From positions 1 through 64,000 of the forward strand of contig NZ_OAOD01000009.1 of the NCBI RefSeq assembly GCF_900205925.1: a stretch of 64,000 nucleotides of DNA. Reading direction: 5' to 3'. The position numbers and the translations under genes are program-made. This DNA comes from Clostridium peptidivorans. GTDB lineage: Bacteria; Bacillota; Clostridia; Clostridiales; Clostridiaceae. This document shows positions 35,442-43,660 of the stretch, in pieces. Under the pieces are notes generated by a model. That model ran no database searches, had not been told where the DNA came from, and worked only from the letters and a program-made list of their open reading frames with translations. Each line of letters starts with the position of its first letter. Position 1 is the stretch's first letter.

Positions 35442-36881
35442 ATGGAGGCATCAAATAATATTAAATTAACAAAAGATATTAAAAAAAATAAGGAAATCCT
35501 TAAGGAAAGTATTCCTATTAAAAAAAGCTTTGATATCATTGGTAGAGAAATACTTATTGGACAGCTGGAAGCTTACTTAGTTTTTATTGATGGATTTGCA
35601 AAGGATAACATTATGCTTTGGATTCTAGAGGTACTTCAATCTTTGAAGGAATCAGAAATATCAAAGGATACCATTACTACTTTAATGAAAAGTAAAATAG
35701 GTTATATTGAAGTGGAAAGTTTTTCAGATATAAAGCAAATGACATCTTTAGTACTTGCTGGAGCAGTTGCACTTATAATTGATGGTCAAGAAGAAGGAAT
35801 TATTATTGATGCAAGAGAATATCCTGTACGAAGTCCCCAGGAGCCAGATTTAGAGAAGGTTACCAGAGGATCAAGAGATGGACTGGTAGAGACTATTATA
35901 TTTAACACAGCTCTCATACGAAGAAGGCTCAGGGATCCAAATCTTATATTTGAGATTAAAAGCGTAGGAAAGCGCTCACAAACGGATGTGGTTATTGCCT
36001 ATTTAAAGGATATGGCTGATGAGAAGCTTTTAAAGGAGATTAAAGATAAAATAGATAGTATAGATGTGGGAGCATTGATAATGGGAGAAAAAACCTTGGA
36101 GGAGTTAATTATAAAAAAGCACTGGTATAACCCTCTTCCTCAGGTGAAGTTTACAGAAAGACCAGATGTTGTAGCAGCACATTTGATGGAGGGACATATT
36201 GCAATAATTGTAGATACGTCTCCTAGTGTTATGATTCTTCCTGTTACCTTGTTTCATTTTACACAGCATGCAGAGGATTACTATCAAAACATAGCTGTAG
36301 GAACTTACACACGATGGGTAAGGTTTTTAGGAATGATTTGTGCCTTTATATTACTTCCTCTGTGGCTTTTGCTAGTAAATAATAAAGCATATATTCCACA
36401 ATTTCTGCAGTTTTTAGGTCCAAAGGAACCTAGTAATATCCCCTTATTCATTCAATTTATTTTACTTGAATTTGGGTTAGACTTACTGCGAATTTCGTCT
36501 ATTCATACTCCAGATGTATTAAGCACTTCTTTAGGAATCATTGGTGGTTTGATACTAAGTGAGTTTGCAGTAAAGGTAGGATGGTTTGTACCAGAATCTA
36601 TACTATATATTGCACTGGCGGCAATAGGGACCTTTGCTGCGCCGAGTGTTGAGTTTGGTCTGGCAATACGTATTTTTAGGCTGTTATTGGTTGTGATGAC
36701 AGGACTATTTAACATCTATGGCTTTGTTATAGCAATTATCATAGTTTTTGTCATTACCTACACAACTAAGTCCTTTGAAAATGGGAAAAAGTATACTTGG
36801 CCCCTTATTCCTTTTGAGTGGAAGCCTTTATCACATATTTTATTTAGAATGCCAATACCAAGAATTAGAGATAAAAAATAA
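35442..36881 (+). CDS. GerA/GerKA-family spore germinant receptor A subunit
   Basis: A 479-residue GerA-type protein. An N-terminal soluble domain (about 1-270) contains the conserved DGFAKDNIM, SVEISDG-like LIIDGQEEGIIIDAREYPVRSPQEPDLEKVTRG, and FTERPDVVAAHLMEGHI. Four to five membrane helices follow (about 285-450), with VTLFHFTQHAEDYYQ before them. A subunits normally pair with B and C subunits to sense nutrient germinants in the spore inner membrane, but no such genes are adjacent. The ribosome site is weak. Confidence 0.92.
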   Translation: MEASNNIKLTKDIKKNKEILKESIPIKKSFDIIGREILIGQLEAYLVFIDGFAKDNIMLWILEVLQSLKESEISKDTITTLMKSKIGYIEVESFSDIKQMTSLVLAGAVALIIDGQEEGIIIDAREYPVRSPQEPDLEKVTRGSRDGLVETIIFNTALIRRRLRDPNLIFEIKSVGKRSQTDVVIAYLKDMADEKLLKEIKDKIDSIDVGALIMGEKTLEELIIKKHWYNPLPQVKFTERPDVVAAHLMEGHIAIIVDTSPSVMILPVTLFHFTQHAEDYYQNIAVGTYTRWVRFLGMICAFILLPLWLLLVNNKAYIPQFLQFLGPKEPSNIPLFIQFILLEFGLDLLRISSIHTPDVLSTSLGIIGGLILSEFAVKVGWFVPESILYIALAAIGTFAAPSVEFGLAIRIFRLLLVVMTGLFNIYGFVIAIIIVFVITYTTKSFENGKKYTWPLIPFEWKPLSHILFRMPIPRIRDKK

Positions 36882-36982
36882 GATTGTGAACTATTGTGAC
36901 AATAGCTTCCCGAGGTAAAATCCGGTAGAAACATTTTATACACGTTTATCTTACTTCGCACAATATTTATTAAAAATCAAAC

Positions 36983-37032
36983 TGAAACAGCAAAATCTCT
37001 TTGCGCAAGTGCAAAGAGATTTTGCTGTTTCA
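36983..37032. repeat. Perfect 22-bp inverted repeat
   Basis: TGAAACAGCAAAATCTCTTT plus GC (36983-37004) pairs perfectly with 37011-37032 around a 6-nt loop. It lacks a T-run on the plus strand. It lies 36 bp upstream of the sigma-54 promoter, where an activator could bind, but may also be a bidirectional terminator. Confidence 0.8.
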
Positions 37033-37067
37033 GGCATTAATTTACTGAATTTACAGATATCCATTTT

Positions 37068-37083
37068 TGGCATGATTGTTGCT
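37068..37083 (+). promoter_or_regulatory. Sigma-54 (-24/-12) promoter for the ammonia-lyase homologue
   Basis: TGGCATG-ATTG-TTGCT matches the -24 GG and -12 GC elements of sigma-54 promoters with the exact spacing. It is 84 bp before the lyase ATG. A sigma-54 activator gene lies downstream at 38964. Confidence 0.85.
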
Positions 37084-37090
37084 TAATAAA

Positions 37091-37113
37091 TAGATAGATA
37101 GATAGATAGATAG
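37091..37113 (+). repeat. TAGA tetranucleotide repeat
   Basis: Nearly six TAGA units in tandem begin 8 bp after the sigma-54 -12 element, so they cover the expected transcription start and early leader. They sit upstream of the ribosome site. Confidence 0.9.
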
Positions 37114-37151
37114 TTCTTAATTTCAGAGTAAATAAAGGGAAGGTGAAAAAA

Positions 37152-38723
37152 ATGGTTAATCACAATGATACGATTCTATGTAGGGATTCTAGGGAAATTG
37201 CTGAAGTATTTCTAGGAAGTGAAGATTTCACTATTGAAGAATTTGTCGCTGTAGCGAGATATGGTGCAAAGGTCAGGTTTTCAAGCGAATACTGTGAGAG
37301 GGTAAAAAAGACTAAAGGACTGCTTGAAAAATTCTTAAAAGAAAACAGACTTATTTACGGTGTAACAACTGGGTTCGGAGATAATGTAAGAAATGTAATA
37401 TCCCCGGAGGATTCAGAAAAACTTCAGACTAATATCATCCGTTCTCATGCATGTGCGGTAGGAGAACCTCTGGAAAAGGAGGTTGTTCGAGCGATACAAC
37501 TTATGATGCTACTTAATATGGGACTTGGGTATTCGGGTGCGTCGCTTGGAATGCTGGAACTGCTTAGGGATCAACTTAACAATGAGGTTACTCCTTTTGC
37601 ACCTGGTGAAGGCTCAGTAGGTTATCTGGGAGTAGAAGGACATATAGCTCTCGTATTAATAGGTGAAGGAAAGGCATGGTATAAGGGAGAACTGCTGGAA
37701 GGTGGGGAGGCTTTATCCAAAGCGGGGCTCAAACCTGTAAAAATTCAATGCAAAGAAGGCCTTTCTTTACTTAACGGGTCAACTTCAGTCACAGCAATAG
37801 CTGTCCTTGCCATATATAATGCTATCCAGGCTACGAAAGTTGGGGATATTGCTGGTGCACTGGCTTATGAGGCTCTTCAGGGAACACTGAAAGCTTGTGA
37901 TAAAAGAATAATCGATCGAAAAAAGCATATTGAACAGAGCAGGACTGCTGAAAATCTGCTGGCAATATTGAAGGACAGTGAAATATCCAAAGCCTGTATA
38001 AATTTAAAGGTTCAAGATTGTCTTGCACTCAGGCAGATACCACAGATGCATGGAGCTGTAAAAAGAACACTCCGTGAAGCTATGGTTTCTATAGCAGAGG
38101 AAATGAATTCAAGCAGTGACAATCCGATTATCTTTCCACAAGATGATGACGGTATAGCCTTGTCAGGAGGCAATTTTGATGGCTCATATGTGGGCATACA
38201 TGCTGATTCCGCGTGCATAGCGATGGGAGTACTGGCAAAACTGTCAGAGCGAAAAATTGACAGGCTGGTAAATTGGCATTTGAGCGGATATCCTTCTTTC
38301 CTGGTAAAAAATCCAGGATTGAACAATGGATATATGATACCACAGTATACTGCGGCAGGACTCGTTGGGGAAATAAAAGTGCTTTCACATCCTTCGAGTG
38401 TAGATAATATTTCAACCTCTGCAAGCCAGGAAGACCCTGTTTCACTTGCATACTTTGCTTCGAAGAAGGCGTATCAGGTTTCAAAGAAGCTTGAATATAT
38501 ACTTGCTATAGAAATCATGACTGAAATCCAGGCGTTGGATTTTATCGAAGACATGAAACCATCAACTGTTACAAAAGCTGTCTATGACTTGGTAAGAGAA
38601 AAAGTTCCCCCTGTAGATCAGGACAGGCATTTTTATCCTGACATAGAATATATAAAGGATCTTATACATGACGGGACACTTGTAAAATGTGTTGAAGACA
38701 GGATAGGAAGCTTGAAGTTTTAG
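37152..38723 (+). CDS. Aromatic amino acid lyase homologue (HAL/PAL fold) lacking the MIO triad
   Basis: A 523-residue member of the histidine/phenylalanine ammonia-lyase family by length and sequence. It keeps YGVTTGFG (Tyr69), SHACAVG (His99), NGSTS (Asn208), VQDCLALRQIPQ, SSSDNPIIF, NPGLNNGYMIPQYTAA and SASQEDPVS (Glu). The cofactor-forming Ala-Ser-Gly is absent: where family members read GSVGASGDLAPLAH, this has GSVGYLGVEGH (154-164), three residues shorter. The Tyr of QDPYSLR is Leu here. It may have a different reaction, or be a non-catalytic or sensor homologue. The ATG at 37152 follows GGGAAGGTG. Base composition looks less AT-rich than the neighbours, suggesting transfer. A sigma-54 promoter precedes it. 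Confidence 0.9.
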   Translation: MVNHNDTILCRDSREIAEVFLGSEDFTIEEFVAVARYGAKVRFSSEYCERVKKTKGLLEKFLKENRLIYGVTTGFGDNVRNVISPEDSEKLQTNIIRSHACAVGEPLEKEVVRAIQLMMLLNMGLGYSGASLGMLELLRDQLNNEVTPFAPGEGSVGYLGVEGHIALVLIGEGKAWYKGELLEGGEALSKAGLKPVKIQCKEGLSLLNGSTSVTAIAVLAIYNAIQATKVGDIAGALAYEALQGTLKACDKRIIDRKKHIEQSRTAENLLAILKDSEISKACINLKVQDCLALRQIPQMHGAVKRTLREAMVSIAEEMNSSSDNPIIFPQDDDGIALSGGNFDGSYVGIHADSACIAMGVLAKLSERKIDRLVNWHLSGYPSFLVKNPGLNNGYMIPQYTAAGLVGEIKVLSHPSSVDNISTSASQEDPVSLAYFASKKAYQVSKKLEYILAIEIMTEIQALDFIEDMKPSTVTKAVYDLVREKVPPVDQDRHFYPDIEYIKDLIHDGTLVKCVEDRIGSLKF

Positions 38724-38761
38724 GATTTTGAAACTCAAAGGAAGTCCATGGATCTCCTGCC

Positions 38762-38803
38762 ATTCTTCCGCCATAATTTTATACTTGGCGGAAGAATTAT
38801 TTT
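38762..38803 (+). terminator. Terminator of the lyase homologue
   Basis: ATTCTTCCGCCA and TGGCGGAAGAAT form a 12-bp perfect stem followed by TATTTTA. Confidence 0.75.
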
Positions 38804-38963
38804 ACGGAAGAAATAATAGATTCATTGGAAAATTCGCCCGAAATGGTGGATTTTTTTAAAAACAAAAAATGATTTTGGCCTCCAATGTCGAATATATTTA
38901 GTTAGAAAATTGATTTTCTATTTATGATCTAAAATAGTATAATCAAACAAAGGAGGCTTTTAT

Positions 38964-40607
38964 ATGATTTCCTATGATGTAATATGCTTTTTAAATGAAA
39001 ACGATATTCTTGAGCATATCGAATATTGTAACTTTAATAGTAATTATGATGATGTTAGTATTTGGAATAAATATATTGGGAAAGATATTAATAGTTTTTT
39101 AAATATTAATCTGAGCAAAAATAGTGGGTATGCTAACTGGAATGGTACAGTATTGCGGTTTACCAAGGTTAGGAATGTGATGGGAAGTGGATTTGTTCTC
39201 TATATAACAAAAGGCGTAGACGATAGTAAAATATTTATGGAAGCATTAGACTGTATTTCTGAGGGAATACAAGTCTTTGATCAAAATGGATATCTATTGT
39301 TTTGTAATAGATTTAGTGAAAAAATTGAAAAAACAAATAGAACAAATATTATAGGCAAACATTTATTAGATATTTACGATTTAAAAAAGGAGTATAGCAC
39401 AATTTTAAATACAATCAAAAGTAAAAAGCCGGTTATAAATCGATGTGACCATTTTAAAAATAAAAATGGTGAAGTGATAACCACAATGAATTCTGGTTAT
39501 CCATTATTTGTTGAGGATAAATTGATTGGGGCTGTGGGGCTAGTTCAAGATACTTTGGTTTCTGAACAATATCAAGAAAAGTCGGCTATTTTTGAAAAGT
39601 TTTTATCAGGGGATAAAGGTGATAAATTAAAAAATAAGAAGAAAAACTATTATGGCTTCAAATATCATCATTTTAATGATTTAATTGGTGAAGATGAAGG
39701 TTTTAAAGAGGCAGTTCATTTAGCGCAGAATATTTCTAAAAGGGACTGCTCAATATTAATATATGGTGAGACTGGTACTGGCAAGGAGTTGTTTGCTCAA
39801 AGTATTCATTCTGATAGTTTGAGGAAAAATAACGAATTCATTGCTATTAATTGTGCTGCTATACCTGAAAATCTAATCGAGAGCATCCTATTCGGAACTG
39901 AAAAAGGTTCTTTTACGGGAAGTGTTGATAGAATAGGTTTGTTTGAACAAGCCGAGGGGGGGACATTATTTTTAGATGAAATAAATTCAATGAATATTTA
40001 TATGCAATCTAAACTTCTTAGAGTGCTGCAAGAGAATAAATTTAGGAGAGTTGGAGGACTTAAGGATATTGAATGTGATGTTCGAATTATATCTTCTACT
40101 AACGAAGAACCTATTTATTGCATAGAAAATAATAAGATTAGGAAAGATGTATATTATAGAATCAGTACAGTTACTATCAACATACCTCCACTTAGAGCAC
40201 GAAGGAGAGATATTCCTATTTTGGTTCAGTGTTTTATTGAAAGATTATCCCGTATTTATTCTATGCAGGTAAAAGGGGTTTCAAGTGAGGTTATTAATAT
40301 ATTTAAAGAATATAACTGGCCTGGAAATGTAAGGGAACTTACACATGTTATTGAACATTGTTTCAACACGATGACGGATGATATCATTCAGGTGAATCAT
40401 TTGCCGAAGTTTTTAAAAGATGATGAGAATGCGAGCGAGAAAGAAAATTTAGATTCTAAACTATTAAAGGATTTGATGGAGGAAAGTGAAAAAGATATAA
40501 TAAGAAATGCACTGAAGCGTTGTAATAACAATGTCACAAGAGCAGCTGAAGAATTAGGTGTAATGAGACAAAGCCTTCAGTATCGAATAAAAAAATATAA
40601 ACTATAA
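38964..40607 (+). CDS. Sigma-54-dependent transcriptional activator (PAS-AAA+-Fis)
   Basis: A 547-residue enhancer-binding protein. An N-terminal region of about 90 residues is unassigned. A PAS domain covers about 92-200 (LDCISEGIQVFDQNGYLLFCN). The AAA+ domain covers about 232-465, with Walker A GETGTGKE and Walker B GGTLFLDEI. The sigma-54 contact loop is GSFTGS instead of GAFTGA, keeping the key Phe and Thr. A Fis-type helix-turn-helix (NNVTRAAEELGVMRQSLQYR) ends the protein. It lies directly after the lyase homologue, whose promoter is of the sigma-54 type, so it is the likely regulator. A hairpin follows. Confidence 0.94.
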   Translation: MISYDVICFLNENDILEHIEYCNFNSNYDDVSIWNKYIGKDINSFLNINLSKNSGYANWNGTVLRFTKVRNVMGSGFVLYITKGVDDSKIFMEALDCISEGIQVFDQNGYLLFCNRFSEKIEKTNRTNIIGKHLLDIYDLKKEYSTILNTIKSKKPVINRCDHFKNKNGEVITTMNSGYPLFVEDKLIGAVGLVQDTLVSEQYQEKSAIFEKFLSGDKGDKLKNKKKNYYGFKYHHFNDLIGEDEGFKEAVHLAQNISKRDCSILIYGETGTGKELFAQSIHSDSLRKNNEFIAINCAAIPENLIESILFGTEKGSFTGSVDRIGLFEQAEGGTLFLDEINSMNIYMQSKLLRVLQENKFRRVGGLKDIECDVRIISSTNEEPIYCIENNKIRKDVYYRISTVTINIPPLRARRRDIPILVQCFIERLSRIYSMQVKGVSSEVINIFKEYNWPGNVRELTHVIEHCFNTMTDDIIQVNHLPKFLKDDENASEKENLDSKLLKDLMEESEKDIIRNALKRCNNNVTRAAEELGVMRQSLQYRIKKYKL

Positions 40608-40608
40608 C

Positions 40609-40646
40609 AGCAAAGCCGTTTTGCACTTATGTAAAATGGCTTTGCT
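40609..40646 (+). terminator. Hairpin after the sigma-54 activator
   Basis: AGCAAAGCC/GGCTTTGCT with inner TTTT/AAAA pairs. There is no T-run beyond CTTATAT. Confidence 0.55.
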
Positions 40647-40906
40647 TATATGGAACTTAATATTGGCAATTTTTAAGAAAATTCATTACTAGTGGTGCAA
40701 AAAAAAATTGCATCATTTAAGTTATAAATAATTATGAAATACATACTGACAATCAAAACTTAGCACCTTCTTGCTCACCTATCCATATTCCTAATATATC
40801 TTTATAGCATTTCATGTCTAACGCCATACAAATATAAGCAGCTTTATTCACAATTTTATGGTCAAGTGAATAACCTATTAACATAGTTATTTATTGGAGG
40901 ATGTAA

Positions 40907-41719
40907 ATGGGATACTATGTTAGTGTAGAACCAAATGTAAAAGTCTATGTGGAGGATCTTAATCCAAAGGGAAAAAAGACAATCGTATTTTTACACGGCT
41001 GGCCTGGCAGCCATAAATTATTTGAATATCAGTTTGATCAGCTTCCAAAGCATGGGTATAGGTGCATAGGAATAGACATGAGAGGATTTGGAGACTCAGA
41101 TAAGCCTTATGAAGGTTACGGTTATGATCGATTATCAGACGATGTTAGATGTGTGGTTGATGCGTTAAAACTGCATGATTTCACACTGGCAGGACATTCA
41201 ACTGGTGGAGCAATAGCTATCCGATATATGGCTCGCCATAGAGGACACGGAGTATCTAAACTTGCTCTTTTTGCTGCAGCAGCTCCTAGCCTTGTTAAGC
41301 GTCCAAATTTTCCATATGGATTAGAAAAAGAAGAGGTAATCAAACTTATTCAGGGAACATATGCTGATCGCCCTAAAATGCTGAGAGATTTTGGAGACAT
41401 ATTTTTCTTTCAGCATATAACTCAAGCATTTTCTGACTGGGTTTTTGACCTGGGATTACAAGCAGCGGGGTGGTCAACTGCAGCCATTGCAAAAACCTGG
41501 TTAGCTGAAGTATTATTTTACGATTTAGGAACAATAGAGGTTCCAACCTTAATTATTCACGGTATTCATGACAAGGTTGTTCCATTTACATTAGGTAAAG
41601 TACAAGAACAGTGTATCAAGAATTCAAAGCTTATACCATTTAAATTCAGTGGGCATGGTACGTTCTATGATCAGAAAGACAAATTTAATGAGGAATTGAT
41701 GAAATTTATTGAAGAGTAA
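40907..41719 (+). CDS. Alpha/beta hydrolase (haloperoxidase-like)
   Basis: A 270-residue alpha/beta hydrolase. Oxyanion region FLHGWPGSHKL (about 29-39), nucleophile elbow AGHSTGGAIA (Ser about 97), acid in HGIHDKVVPF and catalytic His in SGHGTFYDQ give the triad. The type resembles non-heme chloroperoxidases/esterases. GGAGGATG precedes the ATG. The last 127 bp of this gene and the following 160 bp are repeated at 58847-59140. A terminator (AAGTGCCGTA/TACGGCACTT) follows. Confidence 0.92.
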   Translation: MGYYVSVEPNVKVYVEDLNPKGKKTIVFLHGWPGSHKLFEYQFDQLPKHGYRCIGIDMRGFGDSDKPYEGYGYDRLSDDVRCVVDALKLHDFTLAGHSTGGAIAIRYMARHRGHGVSKLALFAAAAPSLVKRPNFPYGLEKEEVIKLIQGTYADRPKMLRDFGDIFFFQHITQAFSDWVFDLGLQAAGWSTAAIAKTWLAEVLFYDLGTIEVPTLIIHGIHDKVVPFTLGKVQEQCIKNSKLIPFKFSGHGTFYDQKDKFNEELMKFIEE

Positions 41720-41735
41720 AGTTAATAATTAATTT

Positions 41736-41776
41736 AAGTGCCGTATGATTCAGAAGTGAATTCTACGGCACTTTTT
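41736..41776 (+). terminator. Terminator of the alpha/beta hydrolase
   Basis: AAGTGCCGTA and TACGGCACTT pair and are followed by TTTATG. A variant occurs in the right repeat. Confidence 0.8.
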
Positions 41777-41816
41777 ATGCAAAATTATATTATTTTATAA
41801 GTGCAAATGGATATAT

Positions 41817-41845
41817 TTGCCTTAATAATTTTGCTGGTTTATAAT
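41817..41845 (+). promoter_or_regulatory. Promoter of the WYL regulator, duplicated in the right repeat
   Basis: TTGCCT and TATAAT (41840-41845) are 17 bp apart. The same boxes and spacing occur at 59075-59103. Confidence 0.65.
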
Positions 41846-41906
41846 AAAATTAGAAAAATCGATATTATATTACATAATTACCTTAATTTTACGAGAGGAG
41901 ATGAAA

Positions 41907-42857
41907 ATGAGTAAGGTTGCTAATGCAGTAAAAATGATAATTTTATTAAAAAGTAGAGGAAAGATGAAAGCTAGTGAATTAGCAAATGAATTGGAAGTAG
42001 ATGAAAGGATGGTGAGAAGATATAAAGACGATTTAGAACAAGCTCAAATTTATATTGATTCAATTCCTGGAAAGTATGGGGGATATGTATTACAAGGAAG
42101 GGATTATCTTTTAAGTTTAAATTTAGCTGAAGAAGAGCTTGATGCACTTATAACGGCAAAGGAACATCTGGAAAATAATAATTTTATCCTTAGTAAAGAG
42201 TACAATATGGCGTTAGATAAAATTAATGCTGCTAAAAAAGAAAGTGTGGATTTGAATATAGAAGGCACTTACTTTGTGAAGGAAACTAGAGCAAACTATG
42301 ATTTTGATATGGAAAGAAAAATATGGATTGATGTAAAGGCAGCAATAATAACTAGAAATAAGATAAAAATAAGTTACAGTTCATTAGAAGGTGACTGTAA
42401 GAGTAGAATGGTTAGACCATATTCTATATTTCAGTATAAGGGAGCTATGTATCTTGTAGGTTATTGTGAGTATAGAAATGATATAAGAGAATTTAAATTA
42501 TCTCGTATAAAACAATATGAAGTATTAGAAGACAAGTTTATTATGAATAATAACTTTAAAGTTAAAGACTATATGAAAAATTGTTTTGGAATATTTAATG
42601 ATGAGGAGATATTTATAAGTTTAAAAGTTAAATATCCAATGGCACAGATTGTTAAAGAAAAAATATGGGTGGACAATCAGGAAATTATAGAAATTAAAGA
42701 AGATAATTCGATAATTTTTCGGGCAAAAATGAAAGGGTTAACAGAAATAAAAAGCTGGATTTTAAGCATGGGCAGTAACGCTTTAGTTTTAGAGCCTGAA
42801 AGTTTAAGGGAAGAAATAAAAGAAGAATTAAAAAAAGGGTTAAATTTATATGATTAA
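41907..42857 (+). CDS. WYL-domain transcriptional regulator
   Basis: A 316-residue regulator. An N-terminal winged helix (SKVANAVKMIILLKSRGKMKA..ERMVRRYKDD) is followed by a WYL domain (about 135-215; KISYSSLEGDCKSRMVRPYSIF, GYCEYRNDIREFKLSRI) and the WCX-type C-terminal extension. WYL proteins often control CRISPR and other defence operons and may sense nucleic-acid ligands. It sits directly before cas6 in the same direction. The ATG at 41907 is chosen because GAGGAG lies 6 nt before it and abuts the other ATG at 41901. Confidence 0.9.
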   Translation: MSKVANAVKMIILLKSRGKMKASELANELEVDERMVRRYKDDLEQAQIYIDSIPGKYGGYVLQGRDYLLSLNLAEEELDALITAKEHLENNNFILSKEYNMALDKINAAKKESVDLNIEGTYFVKETRANYDFDMERKIWIDVKAAIITRNKIKISYSSLEGDCKSRMVRPYSIFQYKGAMYLVGYCEYRNDIREFKLSRIKQYEVLEDKFIMNNNFKVKDYMKNCFGIFNDEEIFISLKVKYPMAQIVKEKIWVDNQEIIEIKEDNSIIFRAKMKGLTEIKSWILSMGSNALVLEPESLREEIKEELKKGLNLYD

Positions 42858-42910
42858 TTTTAGTTTCTACCAATATATGTCCAGGTTATAACTTACAATT
42901 ATATTAGGAG

Positions 42911-43657
42911 GTGAGAAAACTGAGATTAAAATGCGAATGTAAGATAGAAAAAATTCCAATAGCATATCAAATGATGTTTGTAAGCTTTATCAAAGAATCA
43001 TTAAAAAAGACAGACAAAGAATACTTTGAAAAACTATATAAATTTGATAAAGATAAAGCAAATAAGAGTCCTAAAAATTTTTGTTTTTCAGTTTTTATGA
43101 AGGATTTTGAAAAACAAGGCGATGAATTTTTAATTAAAGACAAAGTTATTTTTAATGTTTCTTCTCCAGACTATGAGTTTATGATTAATTTATACAATGG
43201 AATTTTAAAACTTAAAGAGTTTAATTATAAAAACAAGTATTTTATTAACAAAGTGAGGATTGATCTTGTAAAAGAAAAGTCTATAAGTAGTAACACTGTG
43301 GAGCTTAACACATTATCTCCTTTATGTATTAAGGACAAGAATAATAACTCCATTGAGTTAAATGATGAAAGGTTTGAAAGTGAATTAAACTATATATCCA
43401 ATAAGTCCCTTGAAGCTTATAGAGGATATGGACTTGTAACTCCTATTGTTTTTACGGATAGAGCAATGATTAAAAAGGTAGTTAAAGAAGATATAACAGC
43501 ATTTAGAAAAAATACCGATAAGCCATATTACTATGTAAACAGTTATACTGGAAGATTTACATTACAAGGTAATATTAATGATCTTAATGATTTGTATAAG
43601 CTTGGGATTGGATTTAAAAGAGGACAAGGTTTTGGAATGATAGAGGTTGTAGGATAG
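42911..43657 (+). CDS. cas6: Cas6 CRISPR RNA endonuclease
   Basis: A protein of about 245 residues with the Cas6 double ferredoxin fold; the C-terminal glycine-rich loop IGFKRGQGFGMIEVV is diagnostic. Cas6 cleaves precursor CRISPR RNA within the repeat. The start is uncertain. A GTG at 42911 overlaps the AGGAGG ribosome site, while CTG at 42920 is ideally spaced (product starting MRLKCECKIE). It is the first cas gene after the WYL regulator. Confidence 0.92.
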   Translation: MRKLRLKCECKIEKIPIAYQMMFVSFIKESLKKTDKEYFEKLYKFDKDKANKSPKNFCFSVFMKDFEKQGDEFLIKDKVIFNVSSPDYEFMINLYNGILKLKEFNYKNKYFINKVRIDLVKEKSISSNTVELNTLSPLCIKDKNNNSIELNDERFESELNYISNKSLEAYRGYGLVTPIVFTDRAMIKKVVKEDITAFRKNTDKPYYYVNSYTGRFTLQGNINDLNDLYKLGIGFKRGQGFGMIEVVG

Positions 43658-43660
43658 GAG

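Larger units (their letters stand above)
41593..41882 (+). repeat. Left direct repeat flanking the CRISPR island
   Basis: About 290 bp repeated in direct orientation at 58847-59140, roughly 90 percent identical by my reading, with the last 45 bp identical. It contains the alpha/beta hydrolase 3' end, its terminator and a promoter. Confidence 0.92.

Noticed and set aside
40693-40714. TGGTGC plus TTGCAT as a sigma-54 promoter for the alpha/beta hydrolase
   Set aside because: The distance between the GG and GC elements is 16 bp instead of 12. It is an imperfect inverted repeat (TGGTGCAA/TTGCATCA) instead.
40770-40788. TTAGCACCTTCTTGCTC as a sigma-54 promoter
   Set aside because: The first G is missing and spacing is one base short.
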